From an uncultured Bacteroidota bacterium (GTDB lineage Bacteria; Bacteroidota; Bacteroidia; Chitinophagales; Chitinophagaceae), in contig CAIVKC010000067.1 of NCBI GenBank assembly GCA_903906365.1, positions 28,514 through 92,513 of the forward strand: 64,000 bases of DNA, given 5' to 3'. Below, piece after piece: positions 25,670 to 35,008 of the stretch (the first letter of the stretch is position 1; each line of letters opens with the position of its first letter). A model generated the notes under the pieces. The model had not been told where the DNA came from, searched no databases, and worked only from the letters and a program-made list of their open reading frames with translations. The position numbers and the translations under genes are program-made.

Positions 25670-26232
25670 AATACAAATTCAGTTTTTTCTACAGTGAGTT
25701 TTTTTTGCAACTGCGCCCTGGCCTTAAACAGATTGGACTTGGAAGCGCCAACCGATATACCAGTCATCTCGGCTATCTCCTGGTGTGAATACCCCTCTAT
25801 GACATGCAGGTTGAATACCAATCGGTATGCAGGGGGTAATCCCCGGATAAGGTCCATCAATTCCTTGTATTTAAGCACAGCATCAGACAACTGGCTGCTA
25901 TCCTGATAATCACATATTAACGAATCAATGGGTGTGGTTATAAGTTTATGGTTCTGCCTTCTTTGAAAATCGATGGCCGTATTGATCATCACCCTTTTCA
26001 TCCAACCAATTAGTACGATCTCTACACGGTTTAGGTCCCGGACCTCAAATCGTCCAATACTGCGGAAAACTTTTACAAAACCATCGTTGGTTACTTCGAC
26101 CGCTTGCTCGTAGGTATCTACATAACGAAAGACGGTTTTCAGACAAAGCCCGTAATAGGATTCATAGAGTACCTGCTGACACTTTCGGTCCTGCCTGAGG
26201 CAGCCATCAATGATATCAAGGGGGGTTTCCAA
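25657..26232 (-). CDS. ECF-type RNA polymerase sigma factor
   Basis: The 191-residue protein has sigma region 2 (residues ~20-90: YESYYGLCLKTVFRYVDTYEQA, GFVKVFRSIGRF) and region 4 with a helix-turn-helix (LPPAYRLVFNLHVIEGYSHQEIAEMTGISVGASKSNLFKARAQLQ). Its stop overlaps the start of the barrel gene by 13 bases. As first gene of a six-gene operon encoding envelope proteins, it probably activates the operon in response to an envelope or redox cue. Start ATG at 26230-26232 (METPLDI). Confidence 0.92.
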   Translation of the reverse strand: METPLDIIDGCLRQDRKCQQVLYESYYGLCLKTVFRYVDTYEQAVEVTNDGFVKVFRSIGRFEVRDLNRVEIVLIGWMKRVMINTAIDFQRRQNHKLITTPIDSLICDYQDSSQLSDAVLKYKELMDLIRGLPPAYRLVFNLHVIEGYSHQEIAEMTGISVGASKSNLFKARAQLQKKLTVEKTEFVLCQI

Positions 26233-26479
26233 TCTTACTTAGTTAGCCTGAATGAATTGTCTTACCTGATAAACGCCAACCGGCCAGCAGGGGTTGCCTG
26301 GGGGGGCGCTGACTGGAGCAATTAAATCCAGATAAGGTTGCAAGGAAGGCAGGAATTATACCTCAATAAATTGATAATGAATGGATAGTATTTATGATTG
26401 GGGGCAAAAAAAACTGCGGACAAATTAATTTGCGGCAGTTCGCTGACTAGGGAGCGCATTCAAAAGAGGTTTTGTGATT

Positions 26480-26806
26480 TCAATACCTCCGGGATGGCCC
26501 GGGACGGCCACCGCTGTTATTGTCACGACCGCCTCTGTAACCGCCGCCGCCGGAACCACCCCTTGGCTGATCCTCGGCCTGTTTGACGGCCATTTTTTTA
26601 CCCTTGATGGAGGCCCCGTCCAGGGTTTCAATTGCCTGTTTAGCCTCGCTGTCATCGGGCATATCCACAAATCCAAACCCGCGGCTCTTGCCCGTTTCCC
26701 TGTCCAGCACTACTTTGGCTGAGTTGACTTCTCCATAGAGTTCAAACATCTCTTTTAGGTCAACGTCATCAAAATCGTAGGGGACAGAGGCTACAAAAAG
26801 TTTCAT
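26480..26806 (-). CDS. RRM-domain RNA-binding protein
   Basis: The 108-residue protein has one RNA recognition motif, with RNP2 LFVASV at 3-8 and RNP1 KSRGFGFVDM at 40-49. The C-terminal tail is Gly/Arg rich (GGSGGGGYRGGRDNNSGGRP). Such small RRM proteins in Bacteroidetes and cyanobacteria bind RNA and are often cold or stress induced. The gene stands alone, divergent from the histidine kinase at 27160. Confidence 0.95.
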   Translation of the reverse strand: MKLFVASVPYDFDDVDLKEMFELYGEVNSAKVVLDRETGKSRGFGFVDMPDDSEAKQAIETLDGASIKGKKMAVKQAEDQPRGGSGGGGYRGGRDNNSGGRPGPSRRY

Positions 26807-27159
26807 TTCAGCGGGGTTTAAAAAGTGAAATTACAAAGTACTGGCTCAATACCACCACTAATATCAACATTTATTTCCTGAACTGGTAAAAAATAATGTA
26901 TACCTAAGAAGTAAAACCTAGCCCCATAGGAGGCGGGCCTGGTCACTGCTGGCCCGGGGTTTAATAAAAATATGTGTATTAACCAGTTATATTGCTATTA
27001 CCGGCCAGGGTCTCTTTATGCTGAAGGAACTTCTCATTCATCGACCCTGGCACTGACGCACACGGGTCCAATAGATCGTTTCAAACCATTTTTTCATGGG
27101 TTGGTCACATTCAGTCATCCCCATTGAAAGGAAGGGCAGATCTTTCCTAAAAATACAGC
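26807..27159. other. 353-base divergent intergenic region
   Basis: No gene is visible. It separates the RRM gene from the histidine kinase. AACTGGT (26881-26887) and its complement ACCAGTT (26980s) are about 100 bases apart and could be accidental. A TACTTTG-like element lies just before the RRM gene on the minus strand. Nothing else stands out. Confidence 0.4.
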
Positions 27160-28785
27160 ATGATGAAAATCCGGTGGAGACAACATGAAATCATTTTTGC
27201 GAGCCTTTCCTTGCTCACTTCGCTGATGGGTTTTTGGTGGAAAACGCTCCATTTGACCCTGGCTGAGATCCGTACAATCTATGAGCCCCCGTTTCTTGCC
27301 AATTCATTCCCATTTGGATTGTACCGGAATCTGCTGCTGCCCCAGTCAGGTATTTTCGTGCTGGTGTATATCCTTTATATGTGGGTGAATTTGTTTATCA
27401 TCCCCCGTCTGATCCAACAGAGGGCACCAGGGGATGGCAAGCTCATGATTTCCGGGGAACATGAAAAATCAAAGGCGCCAAAGAGGTTCTATGCTGCATT
27501 AAAAAAATGCGCCTGGTTAATTATGCAGATCCTGGTGGTGGTGATCTTATTGGGTATGGGAGTGAATACCGCAGCCTATTTCCTGAATGAATGCTATTTC
27601 CACTATCCTGGCTTCACCTTTTTTCCTCCGTTCGGCAACCATCCCCAGGCCCAGCTTGACTTATTCGGCGGGTACAAAATTGCGGCGGCCCTCCTGGCAG
27701 GATATGGATGTTACCTCGCTATCCGGGAGCTTGCCATAGCCTATCTGGAGCGGGCTGCAGGCAACAGGACCTTGCGTATCCTGATGGTTAACAAGGTAAC
27801 CGCCCTGCTGGTAATCTATTGCTCCGTACCCTGGCTGGTAGCCAGTTTTCAAAGCCAATCGGATCAACTTTTTTATGTCAGCTATATTTCCCTGGCCAGC
27901 CCCCTTTTACTGATCTACCTGTCCAATACATATTGGCTTTTCCCCCTAAAGGGAGATCGTCCCTTCCTGGACAGGGGGATACTGCTCAGGCTGCTGGTGT
28001 CAACCCTATCTCTCACCCTTCCCTTTGCCTTGTTCCTTTCTTCCTCGGACCATTTCACCTGGGCTATCATTATATCCTTGTGGTCGGGCGCCCTTTTTAT
28101 ACTTACGCCGCTGAGCTGGCTGCAGTTCCAGCAGCAAAAGGATCCTATTCTGCAGCTGCGTGCCGCCGAAAAATCGCTTGTCAAATCCAGGACAAGCCTG
28201 GAGTACCTGCGCTCCCAGATCAACCCGCATTTCCTGTTCAATATCCTCAACACACTCTATGGTACCGCACTCAACGAGAAGGCGGAGCGAACAGCCTCGG
28301 GCATCCAGCAGCTCGGCGATATGATGCGCTTTATGTTGCACGAGAATATGAAAGATACCATTGAAATGGACCGGGAAATTGAGTACCTGAGAAATTATAT
28401 CAGCCTCCAGAAACTCCGGACGCCGGATTCTGGCGATGTGGAAATTAAGGAACATATTTCCGGGGAACCCTGCCCTCACCGGATTGCCCCCATGCTGTTT
28501 ATTCCGTTGGTGGAAAATGCCTTTAAGCATGGCATCAGCCTGTCCGAAAAATCATGGATTCGTATCGAGCTCTCCTGTACCCCGGAACAGATACGCTTCC
28601 TTGTATCAAATAGCGTGCACCGGCCGGGCGTCCATACTGACCAGGGGGATGCCTCCGGCATAGGCCTGAAAAATGTAAGGGAACGGCTTAAGTTGCTCTA
28701 TCCGGGGCGCTATATATTCTCCGCCAACCCGGATGAACGTCAATTCCGGGTTGAACTGATTATTTATCCGGCAAACCGATCCTGA
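27160..28785 (+). CDS. LytS-type membrane sensor histidine kinase
   Basis: The 541-residue protein has about seven to eight N-terminal transmembrane segments within residues 1-310, then a His_kinase domain (PF06580 type) with the phospho-accepting histidine H357 in SQINPHFLFNILNTLYG, the segment MMRFMLHENMKDTIEMDREIEYL, and a degenerate ATPase (LVENAFKHGI, GIGLKNVRERLKLLYPGRY). This is the pattern of histidine kinases that pair with LytTR regulators. The next gene, 100 bases downstream, is such a regulator. The ligand is not evident. Confidence 0.93.
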   Translation: MMKIRWRQHEIIFASLSLLTSLMGFWWKTLHLTLAEIRTIYEPPFLANSFPFGLYRNLLLPQSGIFVLVYILYMWVNLFIIPRLIQQRAPGDGKLMISGEHEKSKAPKRFYAALKKCAWLIMQILVVVILLGMGVNTAAYFLNECYFHYPGFTFFPPFGNHPQAQLDLFGGYKIAAALLAGYGCYLAIRELAIAYLERAAGNRTLRILMVNKVTALLVIYCSVPWLVASFQSQSDQLFYVSYISLASPLLLIYLSNTYWLFPLKGDRPFLDRGILLRLLVSTLSLTLPFALFLSSSDHFTWAIIISLWSGALFILTPLSWLQFQQQKDPILQLRAAEKSLVKSRTSLEYLRSQINPHFLFNILNTLYGTALNEKAERTASGIQQLGDMMRFMLHENMKDTIEMDREIEYLRNYISLQKLRTPDSGDVEIKEHISGEPCPHRIAPMLFIPLVENAFKHGISLSEKSWIRIELSCTPEQIRFLVSNSVHRPGVHTDQGDASGIGLKNVRERLKLLYPGRYIFSANPDERQFRVELIIYPANRS

Positions 28786-28885
28786 TAATTGGATGCCTTT
28801 AAGCCAACCCGGGTATCTTTGCTGTTTTCCGCAACTCCGGGCAAACCGGTGTGATGGCCGCCCTTTTGATAAAAAAATCCACCAC

Positions 28886-29584
28886 ATGCTTAACGCCATA
28901 GCGATCGATGATGAGCCCATTGCACTGGAAGTAATTAAATGCCTTTCTGCCAATATCCCCTTTTTGGAGCTACAGGCAGTTTTCACCAATGCTTTTGAAG
29001 CCCTGGTACATTTGAAGCAGGCAAAGACAGATCTGATCTTCCTGGACATCAGTATGCCCGATATTTCAGGAATCGATTTTTTGCAATCCATTCCACGCCC
29101 GCCCATGGTGATCTTTACCACCGCCTACAGTGAGCATGCCGTGAGGAGTTTTGAACTCGATGCCATCGATTATTTGCTGAAGCCCTTTTCCCAGGCCCGG
29201 TTCCTGAAAGCCTGCAATAAAGCCTACCACCAGCGGTCCCTGCTGCAGCAGGCAGCGACCCCGGTCCCCTCCGACCAATCCATATTCCTCAAAAGCGGCT
29301 ATGAACAGATCCGGGTAAACCTGGGGGAGATTCTTTACCTGGAGAGCAGCGGCAATTATGTACAGTTCATATTGAGCGGTCGCAAAATTCTATCCCGACT
29401 CAGCATGCAGGAGGCCGCCGATCTGCTACCTGTAAGCTCTTTTGTAAGAATCCACCGCTGTTACCTGGTTTCCAGGGCCATGATCACCCGCATTGAAAGA
29501 AATACCATTTGGATCAACCATATCTCCCTGCCCGTTGGCTCAGCCTATCAAAGGGAAATTGAAAAGATAACCCGCCGCTTGTAG
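28886..29584 (+). CDS. LytTR-family response regulator
   Basis: Started at ATG 28886 (MLNAIAIDDEPIALEVI) rather than an upstream codon in the same frame at 28793, because the receiver domain begins exactly there. The receiver is residues 1-120 with phosphoacceptor D54 in IFLDISMPDISG and lysine K in LLKPFSQARF. The C-terminal LytTR DNA-binding domain spans about 135-233 (FLKSGYEQIRVNLGEILYLES, SFVRIHRCYLVSRAMITRIE). It is the cognate regulator of the kinase before it. Confidence 0.93.
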   Translation: MLNAIAIDDEPIALEVIKCLSANIPFLELQAVFTNAFEALVHLKQAKTDLIFLDISMPDISGIDFLQSIPRPPMVIFTTAYSEHAVRSFELDAIDYLLKPFSQARFLKACNKAYHQRSLLQQAATPVPSDQSIFLKSGYEQIRVNLGEILYLESSGNYVQFILSGRKILSRLSMQEAADLLPVSSFVRIHRCYLVSRAMITRIERNTIWINHISLPVGSAYQREIEKITRRL

Positions 29585-29695
29585 GTTCACCATCAGTTCA
29601 CTTCAAAAAAGGGGTTTAACAATTATTTGACCCCCGGGCCATCCGCCTGCAGGGCTGAATCCCTATTTTTATGGCCTGGCAAAAAAAGAACCACC

Positions 29696-30277
29696 ATGAA
29701 CCAACCGGTCCATATTATTTCCACGGAGATCCTCTCAGACAACTGGTACACGCTCAAAAAAATCACCTATCAAATTCTTCAAAAGAACGGCTCGACCCAA
29801 ACCCAGCAGCGGGAGGCCTACGATCGTGGAAACGGGGCAACCATTTTGCTTTTCAACCGACAGCGGCGAACCGTGCTGCTCACCCGTCAGTTCCGTTTGC
29901 CCACATTCATCAACGGAAACCCGGACGGCATGCTCATAGAAGCCTGTGCCGGACTGCTGGACCAGGACAATCCGGAGGACTGTATCCGCAGGGAAGTGGA
30001 GGAAGAGACCGGCTACCAGGTTTCATCGGTGCGCAAATTATTTGAAGCCTACATGTCTCCGGGTTCTGTCACGGAAATCCTGTATTTTTTTGCGGCCGAA
30101 TACAATCCTTCCATGAAAATCCATGCAGGCGGCGGCATAGCAGAGGAGCAGGAAGATATTGAAGTTCTTGAAATTGGATTTGAACAGGCCATATCCATGG
30201 TTGAGGACAACCGTATCCGTGACGGAAAAACAATCATGCTGCTACAGTATGCCCTGATTCATAATCTGCTGGGCTAA
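29696..30277 (+). CDS. nudK: NUDIX hydrolase, GDP-mannose pyrophosphatase-like
   Basis: Start at ATG 29696 (MNQPVHIISTEILSDNWY) gives 193 residues, the normal length for this NudK-like family. The Nudix box is GLLDQDNPEDCIRREVEEET (GX5EX7REUXEEXGU), preceded by LLTRQFRLPTFINGNPDGMLIEACAG and followed by the YMSPGSVTEILYFFAAEY helix typical of ADP-sugar and GDP-mannose pyrophosphatases. It would hydrolyse nucleoside diphosphate sugars. It lies downstream of the LytS/LytTR pair but 111 bases away. Confidence 0.88.
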   Translation: MNQPVHIISTEILSDNWYTLKKITYQILQKNGSTQTQQREAYDRGNGATILLFNRQRRTVLLTRQFRLPTFINGNPDGMLIEACAGLLDQDNPEDCIRREVEEETGYQVSSVRKLFEAYMSPGSVTEILYFFAAEYNPSMKIHAGGGIAEEQEDIEVLEIGFEQAISMVEDNRIRDGKTIMLLQYALIHNLLG

Positions 30278-30402
30278 TCAGGCAGGTGCGGGATGAAATC
30301 CCGGCTCAGGTTGATTTTTTTGTTAGGGGGCAATGCTTTATTTTGTGTCACAGCCACGCCCCAGGCTCCCTGGAGCCCCTGACGATAAACACCTGCACTT
30401 TT

Positions 30403-31182
30403 ATGTTACATGTACTTTCCTATCAGATTGCAGACAGCATTGATATTAAATCCTTCCGTGCATTCTATAAATCGGACATCCTGCATTATGATGCAGATGA
30501 ATTGTTCTATAAACCACAGCCCGAAGGCTTCATCTATGTCTTTAAATACGGGGTGGCCTGCTTTCTCAATTACCAGGAAAAAGACATCGAAAGTTTCCTT
30601 TCCCTGATACAACCCTACTGCCGGAATCCCTTTGAACAAAAGCTCAGCGAGGAGTTCCAGATAGAAACGGATTCCCGGGAAAATAAATTCGGTTATAATA
30701 AAATAGAAATTACCAGCGCCGATGTGGAGACGCTCCGGCTGATCATGCTCAATGTGTCCCAGTCGGTGGCACTGGATTACTACTCCGAACAGACCAATAA
30801 ACTCCTGGAAGAAACCAACCACCACACACAGATCCTCGAAAAGAAAGGCAAACTGGATATTTCCGGAAGAAACCTCAAAAAATACATCGGCAGGACACTC
30901 AACCTCAAAAACCGCATTGCAGAAAACCTCTACATTTTCGACTCCCCCGAAGAAACCTGGGAGGATGAAAACCTCAATAAAATCGATGTCGGCCTCAAAA
31001 GGACCTTTGACCTGCAGGAACGGTTTCGTAATATCCAGGAAGGCCTGGAAATTGTAAAAGAGAACCTGGAGCTGTTCAAAGACATCATGCAGTACCGCAA
31101 CAGCAACCTGCTGGAATGGATCATCATCGTGCTTATTTTTGTGGAAGTGATGAACCTGTTCTTTGAAAAACTCTTCAAATAG
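30403..31182 (+). CDS. RMD1/DUF155 family membrane protein
   Basis: Start at ATG 30403 (MLHVLSYQIADSIDIKSFRAF) gives 259 residues; an earlier codon at 30286 adds an unlikely tail. The family, related to yeast Rmd1 and to mitochondrial/chloroplast proteins, is identified from FKYGVACFLNYQEKDIESF, DYYSEQTNKLLEETNHHTQILEKKGKLDISGRNLKKYIGRTLNLKNRIAEN and the C-terminal transmembrane segment LEWIIIVLIFVEVMNLFFE. Helix-rich with a coiled-coil stretch; function is unknown in bacteria. Confidence 0.85.
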   Translation: MLHVLSYQIADSIDIKSFRAFYKSDILHYDADELFYKPQPEGFIYVFKYGVACFLNYQEKDIESFLSLIQPYCRNPFEQKLSEEFQIETDSRENKFGYNKIEITSADVETLRLIMLNVSQSVALDYYSEQTNKLLEETNHHTQILEKKGKLDISGRNLKKYIGRTLNLKNRIAENLYIFDSPEETWEDENLNKIDVGLKRTFDLQERFRNIQEGLEIVKENLELFKDIMQYRNSNLLEWIIIVLIFVEVMNLFFEKLFK

Positions 31183-31301
31183 CGGACCCTGGAGGCGGGG
31201 CGGCCCAGCCCAATTCCCATTGCGCATTCATATAATGTAAAGGTAACTTTGGGGTAAAATTCCCATTACATAGCAGGGGTAGTTTTACCAAACCCACCAA
31301 C

Positions 31302-32432
31302 ATGAAAGGTATTCTCCTGCTCATCCCCCTTGTTTTGACGCTGTCGGTTCTATGTGCACAGGACCCCTCGGGTTCGGAAAACATATTTGTCATTACCATC
31401 GATGGTTTCCGCTGGCAGGAAATTTTCAGCGGAGCGGACAGCCACCTGATCAGTGATCCCCGCTTTGTGATGGATACGGCACTGACCCGGCAGCTGTTCT
31501 GGGATTCATCGGCTGAAATGCGGCGCAAAAAACTGATGCCTTTTTTATGGAATATCATTGCCAGCCAGGGACAAATCTATGGGAACAGGCTGCTGGGTAA
31601 TAAAGCAGACGTCCTGAACTGGTCGCGTATTTCCTATCCCGGTTATAATGAAATGCTTACGGGCTATACCGACCCGGTTTGTATTCCCAATATTCCGGTC
31701 AATAACCCCAATATATCCGTGCTGGAATTCCTTAATTCAAAAAAAGCCTTTGCAGGCCGTGTGGCTGCCTTTAGCTCCTGGAACCTCTTTCCGGCCATTC
31801 TCAATGAAAAAAGAAGCAGACTGCCCCTCAACAGCGGTTATCAGCCATTACCCGAATCCATGGAAGGGGAAGAAAGAGGATCCATCAACCAGGTACAGGG
31901 CGGGGTGGTTCAAAAGAAAAATACCCGCAGCGATATGCTGACCTTTTTATGTGCCAGGGAATATATCCAGCAGCATCATCCCCGGGTCTTGTTCCTGGGA
32001 TTTGGCCAAAACGACGAGTTTGCCCATGCAGGCAGGTATGATTTGTACCTGGAACAGGCCGCGGACATTGACCGGATGGTGGCCGAGCTTTGGTATTATG
32101 TGCAAACCGATCCCCTGTACAAAGGGCATACCACCTTTCTTATAACCACTGACCACGGACGCGGGGCAAACCCTTCCACCTGGCATACCCATGGCCTCTT
32201 TACCCCCGGTTCCTCCAATACCTGGATTGCCCTGCTGGGCCCCGCTATCCTGCCCGTGGGTGAAATGACCGCGGTCCAGCATACCTACCAGAAACAAATT
32301 GCAGCAACGATTGCCTCCCTGCTGGGAGAGACATTCCAGTCCGCCCATGCCATCGGAAAGCCCATGGAACTGCCTGCTGCCTTATCGGAAAAAAAGCCAG
32401 CCGCACCACGGGCGGAAGTAGCTTCCAAATAA
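31302..32432 (+). CDS. alkaline phosphatase-superfamily phosphodiesterase, secreted
   Basis: The 376-residue protein carries a signal peptide (MKGILLLIPLVLTLSVLCAQ). Metal ligands of the alkaline phosphatase/nucleotide pyrophosphatase fold are visible: D in TIDGFRW, the nucleophile Ser in RISYPGYNEM, D and H in NDEFAHAGRYD, and DH in TTDHGRG with a final H in HTHGLF. It would cleave phosphodiester or phosphate monoester bonds in the periplasm; the substrate is unknown. A Lys/Ala-rich tail follows. Confidence 0.85.
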   Translation: MKGILLLIPLVLTLSVLCAQDPSGSENIFVITIDGFRWQEIFSGADSHLISDPRFVMDTALTRQLFWDSSAEMRRKKLMPFLWNIIASQGQIYGNRLLGNKADVLNWSRISYPGYNEMLTGYTDPVCIPNIPVNNPNISVLEFLNSKKAFAGRVAAFSSWNLFPAILNEKRSRLPLNSGYQPLPESMEGEERGSINQVQGGVVQKKNTRSDMLTFLCAREYIQQHHPRVLFLGFGQNDEFAHAGRYDLYLEQAADIDRMVAELWYYVQTDPLYKGHTTFLITTDHGRGANPSTWHTHGLFTPGSSNTWIALLGPAILPVGEMTAVQHTYQKQIAATIASLLGETFQSAHAIGKPMELPAALSEKKPAAPRAEVASK

Positions 32433-32451
32433 CAGGCAAACCGGCGGTGGA

Positions 32452-33366
32452 TCAGGACTGCCCCTGCACAGAGGGAGGCCCCTGCTGGCCGATCCAGTTA
32501 TTGCTGTATTGGGGGTTCCATGCGTGCTTCCACCTGCGGTGGCTCCACAGCCACATCTCCGGATTCTTTGTAATGACCTGTTCCATATAAGCGGCGTAAC
32601 GTCGGGTGAGTTCTCCTTCCGGCAGGGAGGAGGGATTTTCACAAGCCAGTTCGATATGTGCCAGATAGTGCCCCCGGCGGGGCTTGGTGATGGAGGTAAA
32701 AAAAACGGGTAGATTGCCAGCCCTGGCTCCCTTTTCCGGACCAGAGACAAACGGGGTGGGATGACCGAAAAAATTCATCCAGTATGCATTGGCCAGATTG
32801 CCCGGGCTTTGGTCTGCAACCAGGCCCAGCAGGTATTGGGTTTGCCCGATGGAAGCCATGTACTTACCCATATTGCCGGCCGCAATAAACCGGTTACCGT
32901 ATTTTATCCTGAGGCGGTACATCAGTTTTTCAAAAACAGGGTTGGTAATGGGCATATAAACCACCAGTACCTGGTACCTGGTGAATCCGCTGAGCACCTG
33001 GTGGCCCCATTCCCAGTTAAATGTATGGCCCAGGTGCAGCTGGCAGTTGCGCCCACTTTTCTGCACAGGTTCCAATACTTCCCAGTTGGCAAGGACCCTT
33101 TTTCCCAGGAACTTCCGGCTGGCGCTCAGTGACTTAAGTGTCTCTATAAAGGAATCAATGAGATTGCGGTAAAACTGTTTTGCAATCACGATGCGTTCGG
33201 CTTCGGTTTTAAGCGGGAAGGCAAGACGGAGGTTGTCCAGCACGGTTTTTTTCCGGTAGCCGGTCACATGGTACAGCAACAGGTAAACCCCGTCCGAAAA
33301 AATATAAAGAACCCACATGGGTAGCAGGGACAGCAGGTACAGGGGGATGTAAAAAATATAATACAT
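32452..33366 (-). CDS. LpxL/HtrB-like lipid A acyltransferase
   Basis: The 304-residue protein is a membrane acyltransferase with an N-terminal hydrophobic anchor (MYYIFYIPLYLLSLLPMWVLYIF). The H-x4-(D/E) motif is seen in LHLGHTFNWEWGHQ, and FVVYMPITNPVFEKLMYRLR and LVADQSPGN are the usual downstream segments. In the LpxL family it transfers a secondary acyl chain to lipid A; the phylum uses variants of this. It is convergent with the phosphodiesterase, 20 bases apart, and is followed by the ClC gene. Confidence 0.85.
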   Translation of the reverse strand: MYYIFYIPLYLLSLLPMWVLYIFSDGVYLLLYHVTGYRKKTVLDNLRLAFPLKTEAERIVIAKQFYRNLIDSFIETLKSLSASRKFLGKRVLANWEVLEPVQKSGRNCQLHLGHTFNWEWGHQVLSGFTRYQVLVVYMPITNPVFEKLMYRLRIKYGNRFIAAGNMGKYMASIGQTQYLLGLVADQSPGNLANAYWMNFFGHPTPFVSGPEKGARAGNLPVFFTSITKPRRGHYLAHIELACENPSSLPEGELTRRYAAYMEQVITKNPEMWLWSHRRWKHAWNPQYSNNWIGQQGPPSVQGQS

Positions 33367-33405
33367 TTTGCGAATGTATTAAACTGAGACGGCTAAACCC
33401 AATTA

Positions 33406-34821
33406 TCAGGTTGATTTTAATTCAGGCTCCGGGGCATGGGTCCGCGTTGGTTCCGCCTGGAGGGACAAAACATCCTCGCTGCGAAGCTGCAGAATATACT
33501 GGTGTTTGAGATGGTCATAAAAGGAACGGCGGTCAATAACCATGGCAGCGAGGTTGGCAACCAAACCGGCACCCATCAGATAAAAGATCATGTTATGCCG
33601 GTCGGTCATTTCCAGTACCAGTATCGCCGAGGTGAACGGGGTCCGGGTAATTCCGGTCAGAAATCCCACCATCCCCGACAGGATGAGCAGGTTGGTATTG
33701 GCGGCGGAAAGATGCAGCCAGCCCGATACCACCGATCCCATGGCTGCCCCGGCGCTCAAGGCTGGTGCAAAAATCCCTCCTGCAGCTCCCGATGTAAAGG
33801 AGACCAGCGGCCCCAGTATCCGGAGCACGGGTATGTACCAGGGGAGGTATTTGTTGGATGTAAACAGGGTGGTGGTGATGATTTCCTTACCCGAACCAAA
33901 AGTGCGTACATCCCCAAAATAGGCCATGCATACCAGCGACAGCGCGCACAGGCTGATGAAGACAACCTGCTGCCAGTTCTTGCGCAACCGGGATTTATAG
34001 CGCATGACCACCAGTATGACTTTCGAAAGGGCACTTCCCCCCAGTCCCCCGAGCAGGGAGACGAACAGGACCCCTGCAAAAATATAAGGGGACAGATGGC
34101 TCACATCGGGATAGCCGAGGTAAAGATAGGGGCCCAGCAGGCCCTGTGCGGTAAGCCCTGCAATGATCACCGAAGTGAAGATGGCCGTCTTGAAATAGCT
34201 GATATGGGTCCGGGTAAGTTCTTCCACGGCAAATACAATACCGCCCAGCGGGGTGTTGAAGGCTGCGGCCAGACCTGCAGCCGCTCCGGTCATGATCATA
34301 TTGCGCTTGGATATTCGGGGCCACCAGGCTGGGAGCCATTGGTTCATTTTCCAGAAAACCGAACCGGCTACCTGGATGGTTGGCCCTTCCCGGCCGATTA
34401 CACCGCCGCCCACCACCATGACCAGGCTGGAAATGATCTTGACAAAGATGATGGGAAGATTCAGCAGCTTTTTTACCCGCCGGTTGTCTTTGGGATTGGC
34501 CAGTTCAATGGCAGCTATGACCTGGGGAATGCCGCTGCCCCGGGAATAGGGTGCATATTTTTTTACCATCCACCGGGCAAACAGGAAACAAAGGGGGGTA
34601 ATGATGAAATACAAACGCAGATCCCTGCCGAAAAAATAGGCGCTGCTTTTTTCAGCCAGGGCAAAAAGCCGGGCGTATAACACGGCAATGAGTCCGGTCA
34701 GCAGCGATCCTATCCAGAAGGGAACCGCCTGCAGCAGGTTGACTTTCAATTTTTCATTACCGATTTTATCAAAGGCCCGCTTTAATCGGGCACGTAACAG
34801 GACGAAAAGGGAAATCTTCAT
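33406..34821 (-). CDS. ClC-family chloride channel or Cl-/H+ antiporter
   Basis: From ATG 34819-34821 (MKISLFVLLRARLKR) the protein has 471 residues; a TTG at 34842 adds seven. Selectivity-filter motifs of the ClC family are present: SRGSGIPQVIAA, GREGPTIQVAGS with the gating glutamate, and GAAGGIFAPALSAGAAMGSV. No C-terminal CBS pair is present. About ten to twelve membrane helices. It may be an acid-stress antiporter or a channel; the proton-side glutamate could not be assigned with certainty. Antisense frames of 414 residues on the other strand are shadows. Confidence 0.92.
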   Translation of the reverse strand: MKISLFVLLRARLKRAFDKIGNEKLKVNLLQAVPFWIGSLLTGLIAVLYARLFALAEKSSAYFFGRDLRLYFIITPLCFLFARWMVKKYAPYSRGSGIPQVIAAIELANPKDNRRVKKLLNLPIIFVKIISSLVMVVGGGVIGREGPTIQVAGSVFWKMNQWLPAWWPRISKRNMIMTGAAAGLAAAFNTPLGGIVFAVEELTRTHISYFKTAIFTSVIIAGLTAQGLLGPYLYLGYPDVSHLSPYIFAGVLFVSLLGGLGGSALSKVILVVMRYKSRLRKNWQQVVFISLCALSLVCMAYFGDVRTFGSGKEIITTTLFTSNKYLPWYIPVLRILGPLVSFTSGAAGGIFAPALSAGAAMGSVVSGWLHLSAANTNLLILSGMVGFLTGITRTPFTSAILVLEMTDRHNMIFYLMGAGLVANLAAMVIDRRSFYDHLKHQYILQLRSEDVLSLQAEPTRTHAPEPELKST

Positions 34822-35008
34822 AACGAAAAAGTAGGTTACCAATAGGAATTGCTTCCCGGTAAAAAAGGGGATAAATCAAAGTAAAGGGGCAACTACGCTT
34901 GTAACCGGGTGCGCAAAGATAGACAGCAGACGTCTAAAATCCATGGTTTTTCCCATCCGGGGGAACCAAGAAGGGAATAAAGGAAAAAGGGCTGCCGGAA
35001 AAGGTTCC

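Noticed and set aside
30406..31227. 273-codon minus-strand frame, very phenylalanine rich
   Set aside because: It is the antisense shadow of the RMD1-like gene; long Phe/Val runs arise from complementing its Glu/Lys/Asn codons.
33436..34680. 414-codon plus-strand frame
   Set aside because: It is antisense to the ClC gene, whose motifs are intact on the other strand, and its composition is Gly/Pro/His rich without any family resemblance.
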